A DNA stretch of 20,606 nucleotides from VFJJ01 sp031362415 (GTDB lineage: Bacteria; Actinomycetota; Acidimicrobiia; IMCC26256; VFJJ01): positions 1 to 20,606 of the forward strand of contig JANLSK010000273.1 in NCBI GenBank assembly GCA_031362415.1, given 5' to 3'. Below, one piece after another: positions 14,510 through 20,606 of this stretch (position 1 is its first letter; every line of letters starts with the position of its first letter). A program made the translations under genes and the position numbers. Below the pieces are notes generated by a model. The model was not told the DNA's origin and ran no database searches. It was given only the letters and a program-made list of their open reading frames with translations.

Positions 14510-15565
14510 GTGAACGACAACGCCCCCAACACCGAGGCCCTGATCGACCCGGTGCGGCTCGGTCGATGGATGGATTCCCAGGGGATCGCCGGGGAAGGTC
14601 TGCCGCTCGAGTACCGGTTCATCTCCGGCGGAAGCCAGAACGAGATCTTCGAGATCACCCGGGGCGACTTCCGGTGCGCCCTGCGCCGCCCGCCGCTCAA
14701 AGCGCCGGCAGGCCGCAACGAGGGCATCGTGCGGGAGTGGCGGATCATCGAGGCGCTCGACGGTACCGACGTGCCCCACACCGAGGCCATCGCCGTCTGC
14801 ACCGACGAGAGCGTGCTCGGCTGCTCCTTCTACCTCATGGGTTTCGTCGACGGGTGGTCGCCGATGAACACCGATGGCTGGCCCGCGCCGTTCGATACCG
14901 ACGTGGAGGCCCGCCGAGGTTTGGCCTTCGAGCTCGTCAACGGCGTCGCCGAGATGTCGAAGGTCGACTGGCGGGCCCGGGGGCTCGGCGACCTGGGCCG
15001 CCCCGACGGGTTCCACGAGCGTCAGGTCGAGCGGTGGATGCGGTTCTACGACAGGGTGCACACCCGTGAGCTCGACGGGCTGAAGGAGGCCACCGCCTGG
15101 CTCAACGAGCACAAGCCTCTCGACTTCGTGCCCGGTCTCATGCACGGCGACTACCAGTTCGCCAACGTCATGTTCGACCACGGTGCCCCGGCCCGCTTGT
15201 CGGCCATCATCGACTGGGAGATGGGCACCATCGGCGATCCCAAGCTCGACCTGGCCTGGGTGGTGGGCAGCTGGCCCGAGGACACGAGCAACGCTTCCGA
15301 CGACACCTACGTCGACCTCACGGGCATGCCCGGACGGTCGGAGCTGCTCTCGTATTTCGCCGAGCGCTCGGGCCGTCAGGTCGACGACATGGACTACTAC
15401 ATCGTCCTCGGCCGCTGGAAGCTGGGGATCGTGCTCGAGCAGGGGTACATGCGCGCCGTCCAGGGCAGCGGCGACAACGACAAGCTCCTCGGCTTCGGCC
15501 CCGTCGTCGTCGACCTCATGCGCAACGCCGCCGAGCTTGCCGCCACCACCACCTACAAGGGCTGA
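14510..15565 (+). CDS. Phosphotransferase-family protein (APH fold, ACAD10/11-like kinase)
   Basis: A 351-residue aminoglycoside-phosphotransferase-fold protein. Its signatures are those of the group resembling the kinase domains of ACAD10/ACAD11, which phosphorylate hydroxyacyl-CoA intermediates in fatty-acid breakdown. Visible motifs are an N-lobe glycine loop (FISGGSQNEIFEI), a nucleotide-pocket strand with CALRRPP where this group carries Arg, the catalytic loop HGDYQFANV (D214, N219), and the metal-binding IIDWEMGTIGDPKLDLAWV (D235). Length is normal for the group. GTG 14510 is supported by GGAGGAG at 14496-14502. The frame stays open upstream to 14237 but that part overlies jetA with no family similarity. 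There is no adjacent acyl-CoA dehydrogenase, although a CoA-transferase lies at the window end. An antibiotic-resistance role is unlikely; the true substrate is unknown. Confidence 0.87.
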   Translation: MNDNAPNTEALIDPVRLGRWMDSQGIAGEGLPLEYRFISGGSQNEIFEITRGDFRCALRRPPLKAPAGRNEGIVREWRIIEALDGTDVPHTEAIAVCTDESVLGCSFYLMGFVDGWSPMNTDGWPAPFDTDVEARRGLAFELVNGVAEMSKVDWRARGLGDLGRPDGFHERQVERWMRFYDRVHTRELDGLKEATAWLNEHKPLDFVPGLMHGDYQFANVMFDHGAPARLSAIIDWEMGTIGDPKLDLAWVVGSWPEDTSNASDDTYVDLTGMPGRSELLSYFAERSGRQVDDMDYYIVLGRWKLGIVLEQGYMRAVQGSGDNDKLLGFGPVVVDLMRNAAELAATTTYKG

Positions 15566-15577
15566 GCAGCTCTCGTC

Positions 15578-15623
15578 GGAGGAGGAGGAGGAGGAGGAGG
15601 AGGAGGGAGGAGGGGGGGGGAGC
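15578..15623. repeat. Purine microsatellite (GGA)n plus G-run
   Basis: Nine GGA units run from 15578 to 15604. An imperfect GGGAGGAGG stretch and a run of nine Gs follow, making about 46 bases of pure purine on one strand just after the phosphotransferase stop. Such tracts can form G-quadruplex or triplex DNA and are prone to length change and sequencing error. Confidence 0.95.
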
Positions 15624-15646
15624 CGAAGCCGGTGGTGGCTCGGTGA

Positions 15647-15832
15647 CACGCGCCCGCAATTCTGTCCACCACCCTCACAACCGGTGCCTCAGCCGGCGCC
15701 CGACTTGGAACCACGACGGACACCGACACCATCACCGTCGGCACCAACCCAGGCACCCCGATCTTCGCCGACGGCGCCATCTGGATCCCCGACACGGGCG
15801 CCGGCACGGTCATTCGCGTCGAGATCGCCTGA
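15647..15832 (+). pseudogene. Probable C-terminal remnant of a secreted beta-propeller (Vgb/YVTN-like) protein
   Basis: A 61-codon stretch opens directly after an in-frame TGA and ends at TGA 15830-15832. It has no plausible start with a ribosome site. The last part reads VGTNPGTPIFADGAIWIPDTGAGTVIRVEIA, which looks like the final blade repeats of streptogramin-lyase/YVTN-type beta-propellers (G-x-P-x-x-x-x-DGxIWxPDxGxGTVxRxD). The upstream part is Thr/Gly-rich. The purine microsatellite lies where the missing body would be. Within the 427-base gap 15566-15992 it is the only protein-like signal. Recognition is by eye only, so confidence is limited. Confidence 0.35.
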
Positions 15833-15965
15833 GACCGGTTCCCGGCTCGCGCATCGGGTCGATGCCTTGTCTGACTGGGTATGGGCATCGCTGAGATCGG
15901 TCAGTGGGTGCAATCTCCACATTCCTGGCAAATCTGTTGCGGCCGGCGATCACAGCGTTCCAATA

Positions 15966-15979
15966 CGAACATGTGTTCG
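15966..15979. promoter_or_regulatory. LexA (SOS) box upstream of the DUF222/HNH gene
   Basis: CGAACATGTGTTCG contains the GAAC-N4-GTTC core of the Gram-positive/actinobacterial LexA operator, with flanking C and G as in the mycobacterial consensus. It sits directly upstream of the candidate -10 element and 13 bases before the start codon, where LexA would block RNA polymerase. LexA control of the related 13E12-type genes of Mycobacterium tuberculosis is established, which supports the reading. Confidence 0.85.
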
Positions 15980-15980
15980 G

Positions 15981-15986
15981 TACGAT
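15981..15986 (+). promoter_or_regulatory. Candidate -10 element of the DUF222/HNH gene
   Basis: TACGAT fits TANNNT and ends six bases before GTG 15993, so the transcript is probably leaderless. A weak -35 (TTCCAA, 15958-15963) lies 17 bases upstream, placing the LexA box in the spacer. Confidence 0.55.
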
Positions 15987-15992
15987 GGTCGT

Positions 15993-17777
15993 GTGTTGAA
16001 GCTGCTCGACCTCCACGACGATGTCACGGTCCCGCCGGGATGGGCGGTCGCCGACATTGACGTCACCGGGCTCGACGGGGGTGGTGTCGAGCGGCTGTTG
16101 CGGGAGATCCGGTCGTGCCAGGCTCAGCTCGACGGGCTCCGCATCCGGGCCGTGCAACGACTCAAGGATCTCGAACCGGCCGTTGCCGGTGGCGGTCGGG
16201 ATGTCGCCGACCGGGCCGCTGCGGCTGGGGGTCAGTCACGATCGCAGGCCCGGAAGACCGAACGGCACGCAGCAGCGCGACCTGAGCTGGCCCGAGCGGC
16301 CCAGGCGCTCGATCAGGGCCAGATCTCCATCGGGCACTTCGACGCCCTCGCCGGCAGCGACCGGAAGCTCGTCGCCGAGCATCTCGACGAACTCGTCAAG
16401 GCCGCCAAGAACCTCCCTGTCGATCGGTTCCGGAGCTATCTCGGCCGGTACATCGACGCCGCAGCTGGAGATGCTGGTGCTGAACGGGCCCGGCAGCTCC
16501 ACGCCCGCCGGTTCGCCCGGTTCTCCATGCCCGACGTGAACGGTCTCGGACACCTCAACGCCGGCTGGGCCCCCGACCAGTGGGCCACCGTCCGCAGCGC
16601 CGCCAACACCATCACCGAGTCGTACTGGCACGCCACCCATCCCGACGGCCACGCCCACCCCTCCGACGACGACCGGACCTGGGACCAACGCCTCGCCGAC
16701 GCCATCGTCGAGATGGCCCGCCGCAGCCTCTCGGGTTGGCAGCCCAGCGCAGCCGCCGCCGCGTCAGCACCCTCACCCCGACCCACGCCGACCAGCGGGC
16801 AGGCATCGGGCACGACCGGACCCGCCACCACCACTCCCACCACTCCCACCACTCCCACCAGGGCCGACCGAAGCCCCACCGGAGCCGCTCCCGCCAGCAC
16901 CGACCGAAGCCCCACCGGAGCCGCCACCCCGGTAGGCGTCACCCCTGCCACACAATCGGGCAGCATCTCCTCCCCGGCACGAGCGAACCCTCCGGCCACG
17001 CCACCAGGGACGGCCGACAACGGCGCTCACCCCGCCGGGTCCGAACACGCTGACACCACCGCCACCCAGACCGCGAGGCCAGACCCAACATGCCCCGGCG
17101 CCCAACACTCAGCCACCCTGAACAGCGAGGCAGATACCCGGCCCCCACCGGCCACGCGGGCTGCGTCGAGCCCACCACCGACACCGGGACCGGGACCGAC
17201 AGCACGGTCTGGGCCGACCCCGGCATGGGGCCAGCCGTCGCGACCCGAGATGATCGTCCTCATCGACTACGACACGCTCATGGGGCGGCTGCACCGGGAC
17301 GGCATCATCGTCGCCGGCGGGTCGATCCCCGCCACCACCGCCCGGCGCCTGGCCTGCGACGCCGACATCATCCCCGTCGTCCTCGGCGGAGACTCTGCCG
17401 TCCTCGACCTCGGCCGCAGCCGCCGACTCGCCACTCCCGACCAACGTCGAGCCCTCATCGCCCGAGACGGCCCCACCTGCGCCATACCCGACTGTCGCAG
17501 CCCCGCCGACCACTGCCGGGTCCACCACCTCGTTCCCTTCTCCCACGGCGGGCACACCGACCTCGACCATCTTGTCCACGTCTGCGACCGCCACCACCAC
17601 GACGTCCACGAAGGCGGCGCGCACCTCCACCGGGTCCAGGGACACTGGCACGTCGAACCACCAACATCGGAGGCATCGGAGGCATCACCGCGCAAACCTC
17701 ACACCGACAACCGGCCCCAGCCCGACGCACGTCCCCGAACGAGCCTGAACGGCGGCCAGCCGGGTCACGCCGCGTAG
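15993..17777 (+). CDS. DUF222 / HNH endonuclease-domain protein (13E12-like), SOS-regulated
   Basis: A 594-residue protein of the actinobacterial DUF222-HNH (REP13E12-like) family. Residues about 30-250 form the helical DUF222 domain (GVERLLREIRSCQAQLDGLRIRAVQRL, then DRFRSYLGRYIDAAAG and FSMPDVNGLGHLNAGW). Residues about 250-430 are a long Thr/Pro/Ala-rich linker full of short repeats. A second DUF222-like part follows (EMIVLIDYDTLMGRLHRDG), then an HNH module: C496 and C501, VHHLVPFSHGG (H511, H512), DLDHLVHVC (C531) and RHHH (534-536). The usual Asn of the motif is His here (526). GTG 15993 is chosen because it follows the promoter and LexA box directly. The frame is open upstream into the phosphotransferase gene, but that part is noise. 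The family is abundant and multicopy; its biological role is unproven, with DNA-damage-induced nuclease activity a reasonable inference. Confidence 0.87.
   Translation: MLKLLDLHDDVTVPPGWAVADIDVTGLDGGGVERLLREIRSCQAQLDGLRIRAVQRLKDLEPAVAGGGRDVADRAAAAGGQSRSQARKTERHAAARPELARAAQALDQGQISIGHFDALAGSDRKLVAEHLDELVKAAKNLPVDRFRSYLGRYIDAAAGDAGAERARQLHARRFARFSMPDVNGLGHLNAGWAPDQWATVRSAANTITESYWHATHPDGHAHPSDDDRTWDQRLADAIVEMARRSLSGWQPSAAAAASAPSPRPTPTSGQASGTTGPATTTPTTPTTPTRADRSPTGAAPASTDRSPTGAATPVGVTPATQSGSISSPARANPPATPPGTADNGAHPAGSEHADTTATQTARPDPTCPGAQHSATLNSEADTRPPPATRAASSPPPTPGPGPTARSGPTPAWGQPSRPEMIVLIDYDTLMGRLHRDGIIVAGGSIPATTARRLACDADIIPVVLGGDSAVLDLGRSRRLATPDQRRALIARDGPTCAIPDCRSPADHCRVHHLVPFSHGGHTDLDHLVHVCDRHHHDVHEGGAHLHRVQGHWHVEPPTSEASEASPRKPHTDNRPQPDARPRTSLNGGQPGHAA
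16832..16924. repeat. Repeat cluster in the linker of the DUF222/HNH gene
   Basis: CACTCCCAC is present three times in tandem (16832-16858), encoding T-P-T units. Downstream a 25-base block containing GACCGAAGCCCCACCGGAG occurs at 16864-16888 and 16900-16924, a period of 36 bases, encoding a repeated D-R-S-P-T-G-A-A. All units are multiples of three, so the linker length can vary without frameshift. Confidence 0.85.
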
Positions 17778-17782
17778 CCCGA

Positions 17783-17842
17783 GCCTGGGCCTGGGCCTGG
17801 GCCTGGGTCGTGTAATCGATCAGAGTCGTGTAGTCGATCAGA
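17783..17842. repeat. Hexamer and 18-base tandem repeats after the DUF222/HNH gene
   Basis: GCCTGG occurs four times in tandem (17783-17806). It is followed at once by two 18-base units, GTCGTGTAATCGATCAGA (17807-17824) and a copy with one change (17825-17842). They begin six bases after the HNH stop codon. Confidence 0.9.
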
Positions 17843-18134
17843 TGAGACTGCACGCACGACCAGCCGCCCAGCGGCAGACCTTGTGTTGGGCGCCGCGCTC
17901 GATGGGGACGGAGGCCGCTCTGGGCGTCTTCGAGCGTGAGCATGGGCGGTGCTCATTGGCGGTGACGCCGTTGGATCGTCCTGGATGCTGACCTGATCGG
18001 TCGCGACGGGCCGTGTGACGGTCCGGGTTGCGTCAGGGTGGTATCGGCGGTCATCGTCCAACACGAGTTGCCCTTCCGCCGGGCGGTTGGGAGCGCGACG
18101 ATCCGACCCGTGGACCGAGGCCTCGACCGTGACG
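17843..18134. other. Intergenic region with no recognised gene
   Basis: Together with the repeats above this makes a 357-base gap. Open frames exist on both strands, for example a minus-strand frame starting at 17943 with MLTLEDAQSGLRPHRARR. None resembles a known family or has a ribosome site. No terminator hairpin, tRNA or terminal inverted repeat was seen. It may be a decayed end of a mobile element, given the next gene. Confidence 0.4.
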
Positions 18135-18701
18135 ATGGTGGTGAGCGACGACCAGGCGACTGTCGAGGCAGCGTTGCGATCGGGCCGGCTCGTGTGTGGT
18201 TGTGGCTCCTCGCTGGCACCGTGGGGGCATGGGCGCGAACGGTGGCTCCGAGGCTCCGGTGGACAGCAACGCTGGCAACGACCGCGTCGAGCTCGCTGCT
18301 CGGCCTGTGGGACGACGACGGTCCTGATCGCCGACTGGAGCCTGCCCAGGCGGCGAGACACCATCGACGTCATCGGCGCGGCGTTGCTCGCCCACGCCCA
18401 GGGTGCACGACACCGACCGATCGCTCGTCGGCTCGGAGTTCCCGAGGGCACCGTTCGAGGGTGGTTACGCCGAGCCCGGAGACAAGCCGAATCGCTCCGC
18501 GTGCTCGCCACCGTCCTTGCTCACGACTTCGATCCGGAGCTACCCCCGATCCGCCCGACCGGCTCGAGCTACGGCGACGCCGTCGAGGCCCTCGGCACGG
18601 CCGCAGCCGCGATCCGGCGACGTCTCGGCGGCGACCGGGCAGCGTGGCCAACGATCGTCGCGTTCACCCGCGGCCGGCTCCTCGACGCCCGCTCGAACTG
18701 A
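18135..18701 (+). CDS. Zinc-ribbon / helix-turn-helix protein, possibly transposon-associated (DUF6431-like)
   Basis: A 188-residue protein. The N-terminus has a putative zinc ribbon with C21-x-C23 and C55-x-x-C58 around a basic loop (WGHGRERWLRG). A helix-turn-helix follows at about 95-117 (IARRLGVPEGTVRGWLRRARRQAE). A C-terminal Ala/Arg-rich helical part ends WPTIVAFTRGRLLDARSN. This layout resembles small DNA-binding proteins that precede integrase-type transposases in actinobacteria (DUF6431 family from memory, not verified). Here no transposase follows: the next 298 bases hold no such gene. ATG 18135 is preferred; GTG 18129 is two codons upstream in frame. It could be a free-standing regulator or an element remnant. 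Confidence 0.6.
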   Translation: MVVSDDQATVEAALRSGRLVCGCGSSLAPWGHGRERWLRGSGGQQRWQRPRRARCSACGTTTVLIADWSLPRRRDTIDVIGAALLAHAQGARHRPIARRLGVPEGTVRGWLRRARRQAESLRVLATVLAHDFDPELPPIRPTGSSYGDAVEALGTAAAAIRRRLGGDRAAWPTIVAFTRGRLLDARSN

Positions 18702-18947
18702 CCAAGGCTTAGTTCGACGCGCCCGAAACCATCTTCACGTCACCCTCGATGAACATCCGAGACGCACTCTCATCCCCACCGAACACGTCGCCGTCATCCC
18801 CATCCAACGTGGCGGCCAACAACCTTGAACCCCGGCAGGCCCAGCAGACCCTTGCACCCCGGCAGGCCCGGGACCCCGGCAGGCCCGGCAGGCCCGAGGC
18901 TCCCCCGGGCTCGAGGCTCCGAGGGTCACGAGGCTCTGCCGGGCTCG

Positions 18948-18999
18948 GGCTCCGAGGGGCCCGGGGCGATCCGGGGGTTGGGCGCGTAGCCTCGGAGCC
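18948..18999 (+). promoter_or_regulatory. Inverted repeat covering the pirin translation start
   Basis: GGCTCCGAGG (18948-18957) is exactly complementary to CCTCGGAGCC (18990-18999), which touches the ATG at 19000 and contains its only GGAG. A second identical left arm lies at 18915-18924, so two alternative hairpins are possible. If transcribed, the stem would hide the ribosome site; it could also act as an upstream terminator. No U-tract follows. Confidence 0.4.
18987..18992 (+). promoter_or_regulatory. Candidate -10 element of the pirin gene
   Basis: TAGCCT fits TANNNT and ends seven bases before ATG 19000, compatible with leaderless transcription. No clear -35 box. It competes with the hairpin interpretation of the same bases. 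Confidence 0.35.
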
Positions 19000-20040
19000 A
19001 TGAGCGATCTCGTGCTGCGGACGATCCCGTTAGGCGCGCCGCCGTGGCCGACGGTGGATCCGTTCTTGTTCTGCGTGCACCATCTCGACGCCTATCCGGC
19101 GGGGAACGAGCGGCTGGGCCCGCCGGCGGCGTCGCTCTGCGGTCGCCAGCTCGGGCAGGACTTCGCCGGGCTCGACGGTTGGAGCATGTATCACGGTCAG
19201 GTCGTGCCGGGCTTCCCGCAGCATCCGCACCGAGGTTTCGAGACGATCACCTTCGCCCGTCAGGGCCTGATCGACCACAGCGACTCGCTGGGAGCCACGG
19301 CCCGTTTCGGCCGGGGCGACGTGCAGTGGATGACCGCCGGCGGCGGCATCGTGCACGCCGAGATGTTCCCGCTCGTGCATCGCGACCAACCCAACCCCAC
19401 CGAGCTGTTCCAGATCTGGCTCAACCTGCCCCGGTCCGACAAGCTCGTCGAGGCCCATTTCTCCATGCTCTGGGACTCGACCATTCCTCGCCACGTCGTC
19501 GTCGACGAGGCCGGGCGCACCGCCGAAGTCACCGTGATCGCCGGCGCCTTCGGTGACGACGTGCGCCGCGACGAGGTCCCATCCCCTCCCCCGCACTCGT
19601 GGGCGGCCCGAGCCGACGCCGACGTCGCCATCTGGCACCTGCGACTCGAGCCGGGATCAGCGGTGGTCCTCCCCCCGGCGGCCAGCGCCGCCACCGTTCG
19701 GACGATCTACGTGTTCGCCGGGGCCTCGCTCCTCGTCGGGGACACGAGCGTCGCCAGAGGGCAGGCCGCCCCCGTGCGGGCCGAGGTGCCGGCGCCGCTC
19801 CTCGCAGCATTCGACGGTGGCCCGGTCGAGGGTCTCGTGCTGCAGGGCCGGCCCATCGCCGAACCCGTAGCGCAGTACGGGCCGTTCGTGCTCAACGACC
19901 GCGCCGGCATCCAACGCGCATTCGACGACTACCAGCGCACCGGCTTCGGGGGCTGGCGTTGGCCCAGCGACGATCCGGTCCACGCCGCCGACCGTCCCCG
20001 CTTCGCCCTTCACGCCGACGGCCACAGCGAAGAGCCCTAG
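19000..20040 (+). CDS. Pirin family protein
   Basis: A 346-residue double-cupin protein of the pirin (YhaK/YhhW-like) family. The N-terminal cupin has the metal-binding set H75-x-H77 (QHPHRGFETI) and H119-x-E121 (GGGIVHAEM), with the same spacing as the iron-binding H56, H58, H101 and E103 of human pirin. An iron-dependent activity such as quercetinase-like oxygenation, or a redox-sensing role, is therefore possible. The segment WMTAGGGIVHAEM is highly typical. The C-terminal cupin (about 215-310) lacks these ligands, as is usual. The protein is somewhat longer than the common 230-300 residues because of an extended N-terminus and C-terminus. ATG 19000 is the natural start, with GGAG only two bases upstream and a TAGCCT element close by. 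It appears monocistronic. Confidence 0.92.
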   Translation: MSDLVLRTIPLGAPPWPTVDPFLFCVHHLDAYPAGNERLGPPAASLCGRQLGQDFAGLDGWSMYHGQVVPGFPQHPHRGFETITFARQGLIDHSDSLGATARFGRGDVQWMTAGGGIVHAEMFPLVHRDQPNPTELFQIWLNLPRSDKLVEAHFSMLWDSTIPRHVVVDEAGRTAEVTVIAGAFGDDVRRDEVPSPPPHSWAARADADVAIWHLRLEPGSAVVLPPAASAATVRTIYVFAGASLLVGDTSVARGQAAPVRAEVPAPLLAAFDGGPVEGLVLQGRPIAEPVAQYGPFVLNDRAGIQRAFDDYQRTGFGGWRWPSDDPVHAADRPRFALHADGHSEEP

Positions 20041-20062
20041 CCGGACCCTGTTCACTCAGCGG

Positions 20063-20094
20063 CCACACCGCCACACCGCCACACCGCCACACCG
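20063..20094. repeat. Four-copy 8-base tandem repeat after the pirin gene
   Basis: CCACACCG occurs four times in tandem. The last copy is followed by AGTGTT, so ACAC-CGA-GTGT can form a very small hairpin. Too weak to call a terminator. Confidence 0.9.
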
Positions 20095-20223
20095 AGTGTT
20101 GGCAGGCGCTCGGTGGCAGACGATTCTCGGATGAGCGCCGCACCCTGTCGCTCCCTCCGCCGGAGCACTGCGCGCACCGTTGTCACAGGGAATGTCCGCC
20201 TGCCCGGCGCTCGTCTTCGGTCG

Positions 20224-20229
20224 TAGCCT
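20224..20229 (+). promoter_or_regulatory. Candidate -10 element of the CoA-transferase gene
   Basis: TAGCCT fits TANNNT and ends eight bases before ATG 20238, again compatible with a leaderless transcript. The same hexamer precedes the pirin gene. Confidence 0.35.
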
Positions 20230-20237
20230 GCGGTCCC

Positions 20238-20606
20238 ATGGCCGACAACCACGCCGCAGCATCCCCCACAGAATCCCCCGCAGAATCGCCTACAGAATCG
20301 ACAGCACAACGGCCCCCCGCACCGGCAGCAACACCATCCGCAGAATCGGGCATGAGCGCAGAATCTGCAACCGAATCGGCGCGGACAGTCACGACCGAGC
20401 CCGCGGGGGGAGCAGGGGGAGCGCCCGAGGCCCCGGGGCCGTTGGCCGGTATCCGGGTCATCGATCTGGCGGGCCCGATGGCTGAGGCGACGGGACGGGT
20501 CCTCGCCGACCTCGGCGCCGAGGTGATCAAGGTCGAGCCACCAGGCGGCTGTGCTTCACGCTTCACTCCCCCGTTCGTCGCCAACCCCGACAACCCCGAC
20601 AACTCC
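20238..20606 (+). CDS. CaiB/BaiF family III CoA-transferase, N-terminal part (runs off window end)
   Basis: The frame is open from ATG 20238 to the window end, 123 codons. Residues 69-104, LAGIRVIDLAGPMAEATG then RVLADLGAEVIKVEPPGG, are the standard N-terminal signature of family III CoA-transferases. These move CoA between carboxylic acids by way of an Asp-linked anhydride. The catalytic Asp lies further on, outside the window. Before the signature is an unusual 68-residue Ala/Pro/Thr/Glu/Ser-rich leader with repeated A-E-S / T-E-S units; typical members begin almost directly with PLxGxRV. A shorter start (ATG at codon 39) would still leave about 30 residues of leader. The substrate is not predictable. 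Together with the ACAD10/11-type kinase it hints at acyl-CoA metabolism in this region. Confidence 0.87.
   Translation, partial: MADNHAAASPTESPAESPTESTAQRPPAPAATPSAESGMSAESATESARTVTTEPAGGAGGAPEAPGPLAGIRVIDLAGPMAEATGRVLADLGAEVIKVEPPGGCASRFTPPFVANPDNPDNS

Larger units (their letters stand above)
18702..18999. other. GC-rich repeat-laden intergenic region before the pirin gene
   Basis: The first part (about 18729-18828) translates in one frame as RNHLHVTLDEHPRRTLIPTEHV and onward to a TGA, which might be a decayed coding end, but no family is recognised. From 18833 to 18960 the DNA is made of short imperfect repeats of CCCGGCAGGCCC and GAGGCTCCGAGG type. Some of these pair with the pirin start region. 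No intact gene is supported. Confidence 0.4.

Noticed and set aside
13075..15069. A 664-codon plus-strand open frame over jetA and the phosphotransferase gene
   Set aside because: Composition is that of a shadow frame and it runs through two supported genes and their shared promoter region.
14510..15565. Antibiotic resistance (aminoglycoside phosphotransferase) gene
   Set aside because: The motifs HGDYQFAN and IDWEMGTIGDPKLDLAW and the LRRPP strand fit the ACAD10/11-like metabolic group rather than resistance enzymes.
15183..15992. Upstream open extension of the DUF222/HNH frame
   Set aside because: It overlaps the phosphotransferase in another frame and passes through the purine microsatellite. 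The LexA box and -10 element fix the real start at 15993.
20063..20110. Intrinsic terminator after the pirin gene
   Set aside because: The only hairpin is four base pairs and is not followed by a T-run.

Overview
The window is high-GC DNA with actinobacterial habits: GTG starts are common, genes are tightly packed with 1-4 base overlaps, several starts look leaderless, and there is a GAAC-N4-GTTC LexA box in front of a DUF222/HNH gene. An acidimicrobial or related Actinomycetota chromosome fits best, but the taxon is an inference.

Bases 1-5576 hold an envelope-lipid block. A PAP2-type phosphatase gene leaves the window on the minus strand (start near 440). Divergent from it runs a tightly packed plus-strand set of five genes: PAP2 phosphatase, diacylglycerol-kinase-type lipid kinase, YihY/BrkB membrane protein, phospholipase D/cardiolipin-synthase-type protein, and another PAP2 phosphatase. 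Three PAP2 proteins, a lipid kinase and a phosphatidyltransferase-like enzyme suggest remodelling of phosphatidate, undecaprenyl-phosphate or cardiolipin pools.

Bases 5300-14373, minus strand, hold a complete four-gene Wadjet anti-plasmid system in the order jetA-jetB-jetC-jetD. It is the DUF2397 / DUF2398 / SMC-like ATPase / Toprim kind (TIGR02677, 02678, 02680 and 02679 families), usually called type II. The Walker A, ABC signature and Walker B motifs of JetC and the Toprim acidic residues of JetD are intact, so the system looks functional. Each of the four genes contains an in-frame tandem repeat with a 15- or 18-base unit. The most striking is a seven-unit Gly/Arg-rich hexapeptide array at the very start of JetB. 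The 3' end of jetD overlaps the last PAP2 gene antiparallel by 277 bases.

Bases 14374-20606 hold, on the plus strand, an ACAD10/11-type aminoglycoside-phosphotransferase-fold kinase, a purine microsatellite and a probable beta-propeller gene remnant. These are followed by a LexA-box-controlled DUF222/HNH endonuclease-like gene, a solitary zinc-ribbon/HTH protein that may be a transposon remnant, a pirin, and the start of a CaiB/BaiF family III CoA-transferase that runs off the end. Short tandem repeats are unusually frequent throughout this half. No tRNA, rRNA, CRISPR array or intact insertion sequence was recognised.
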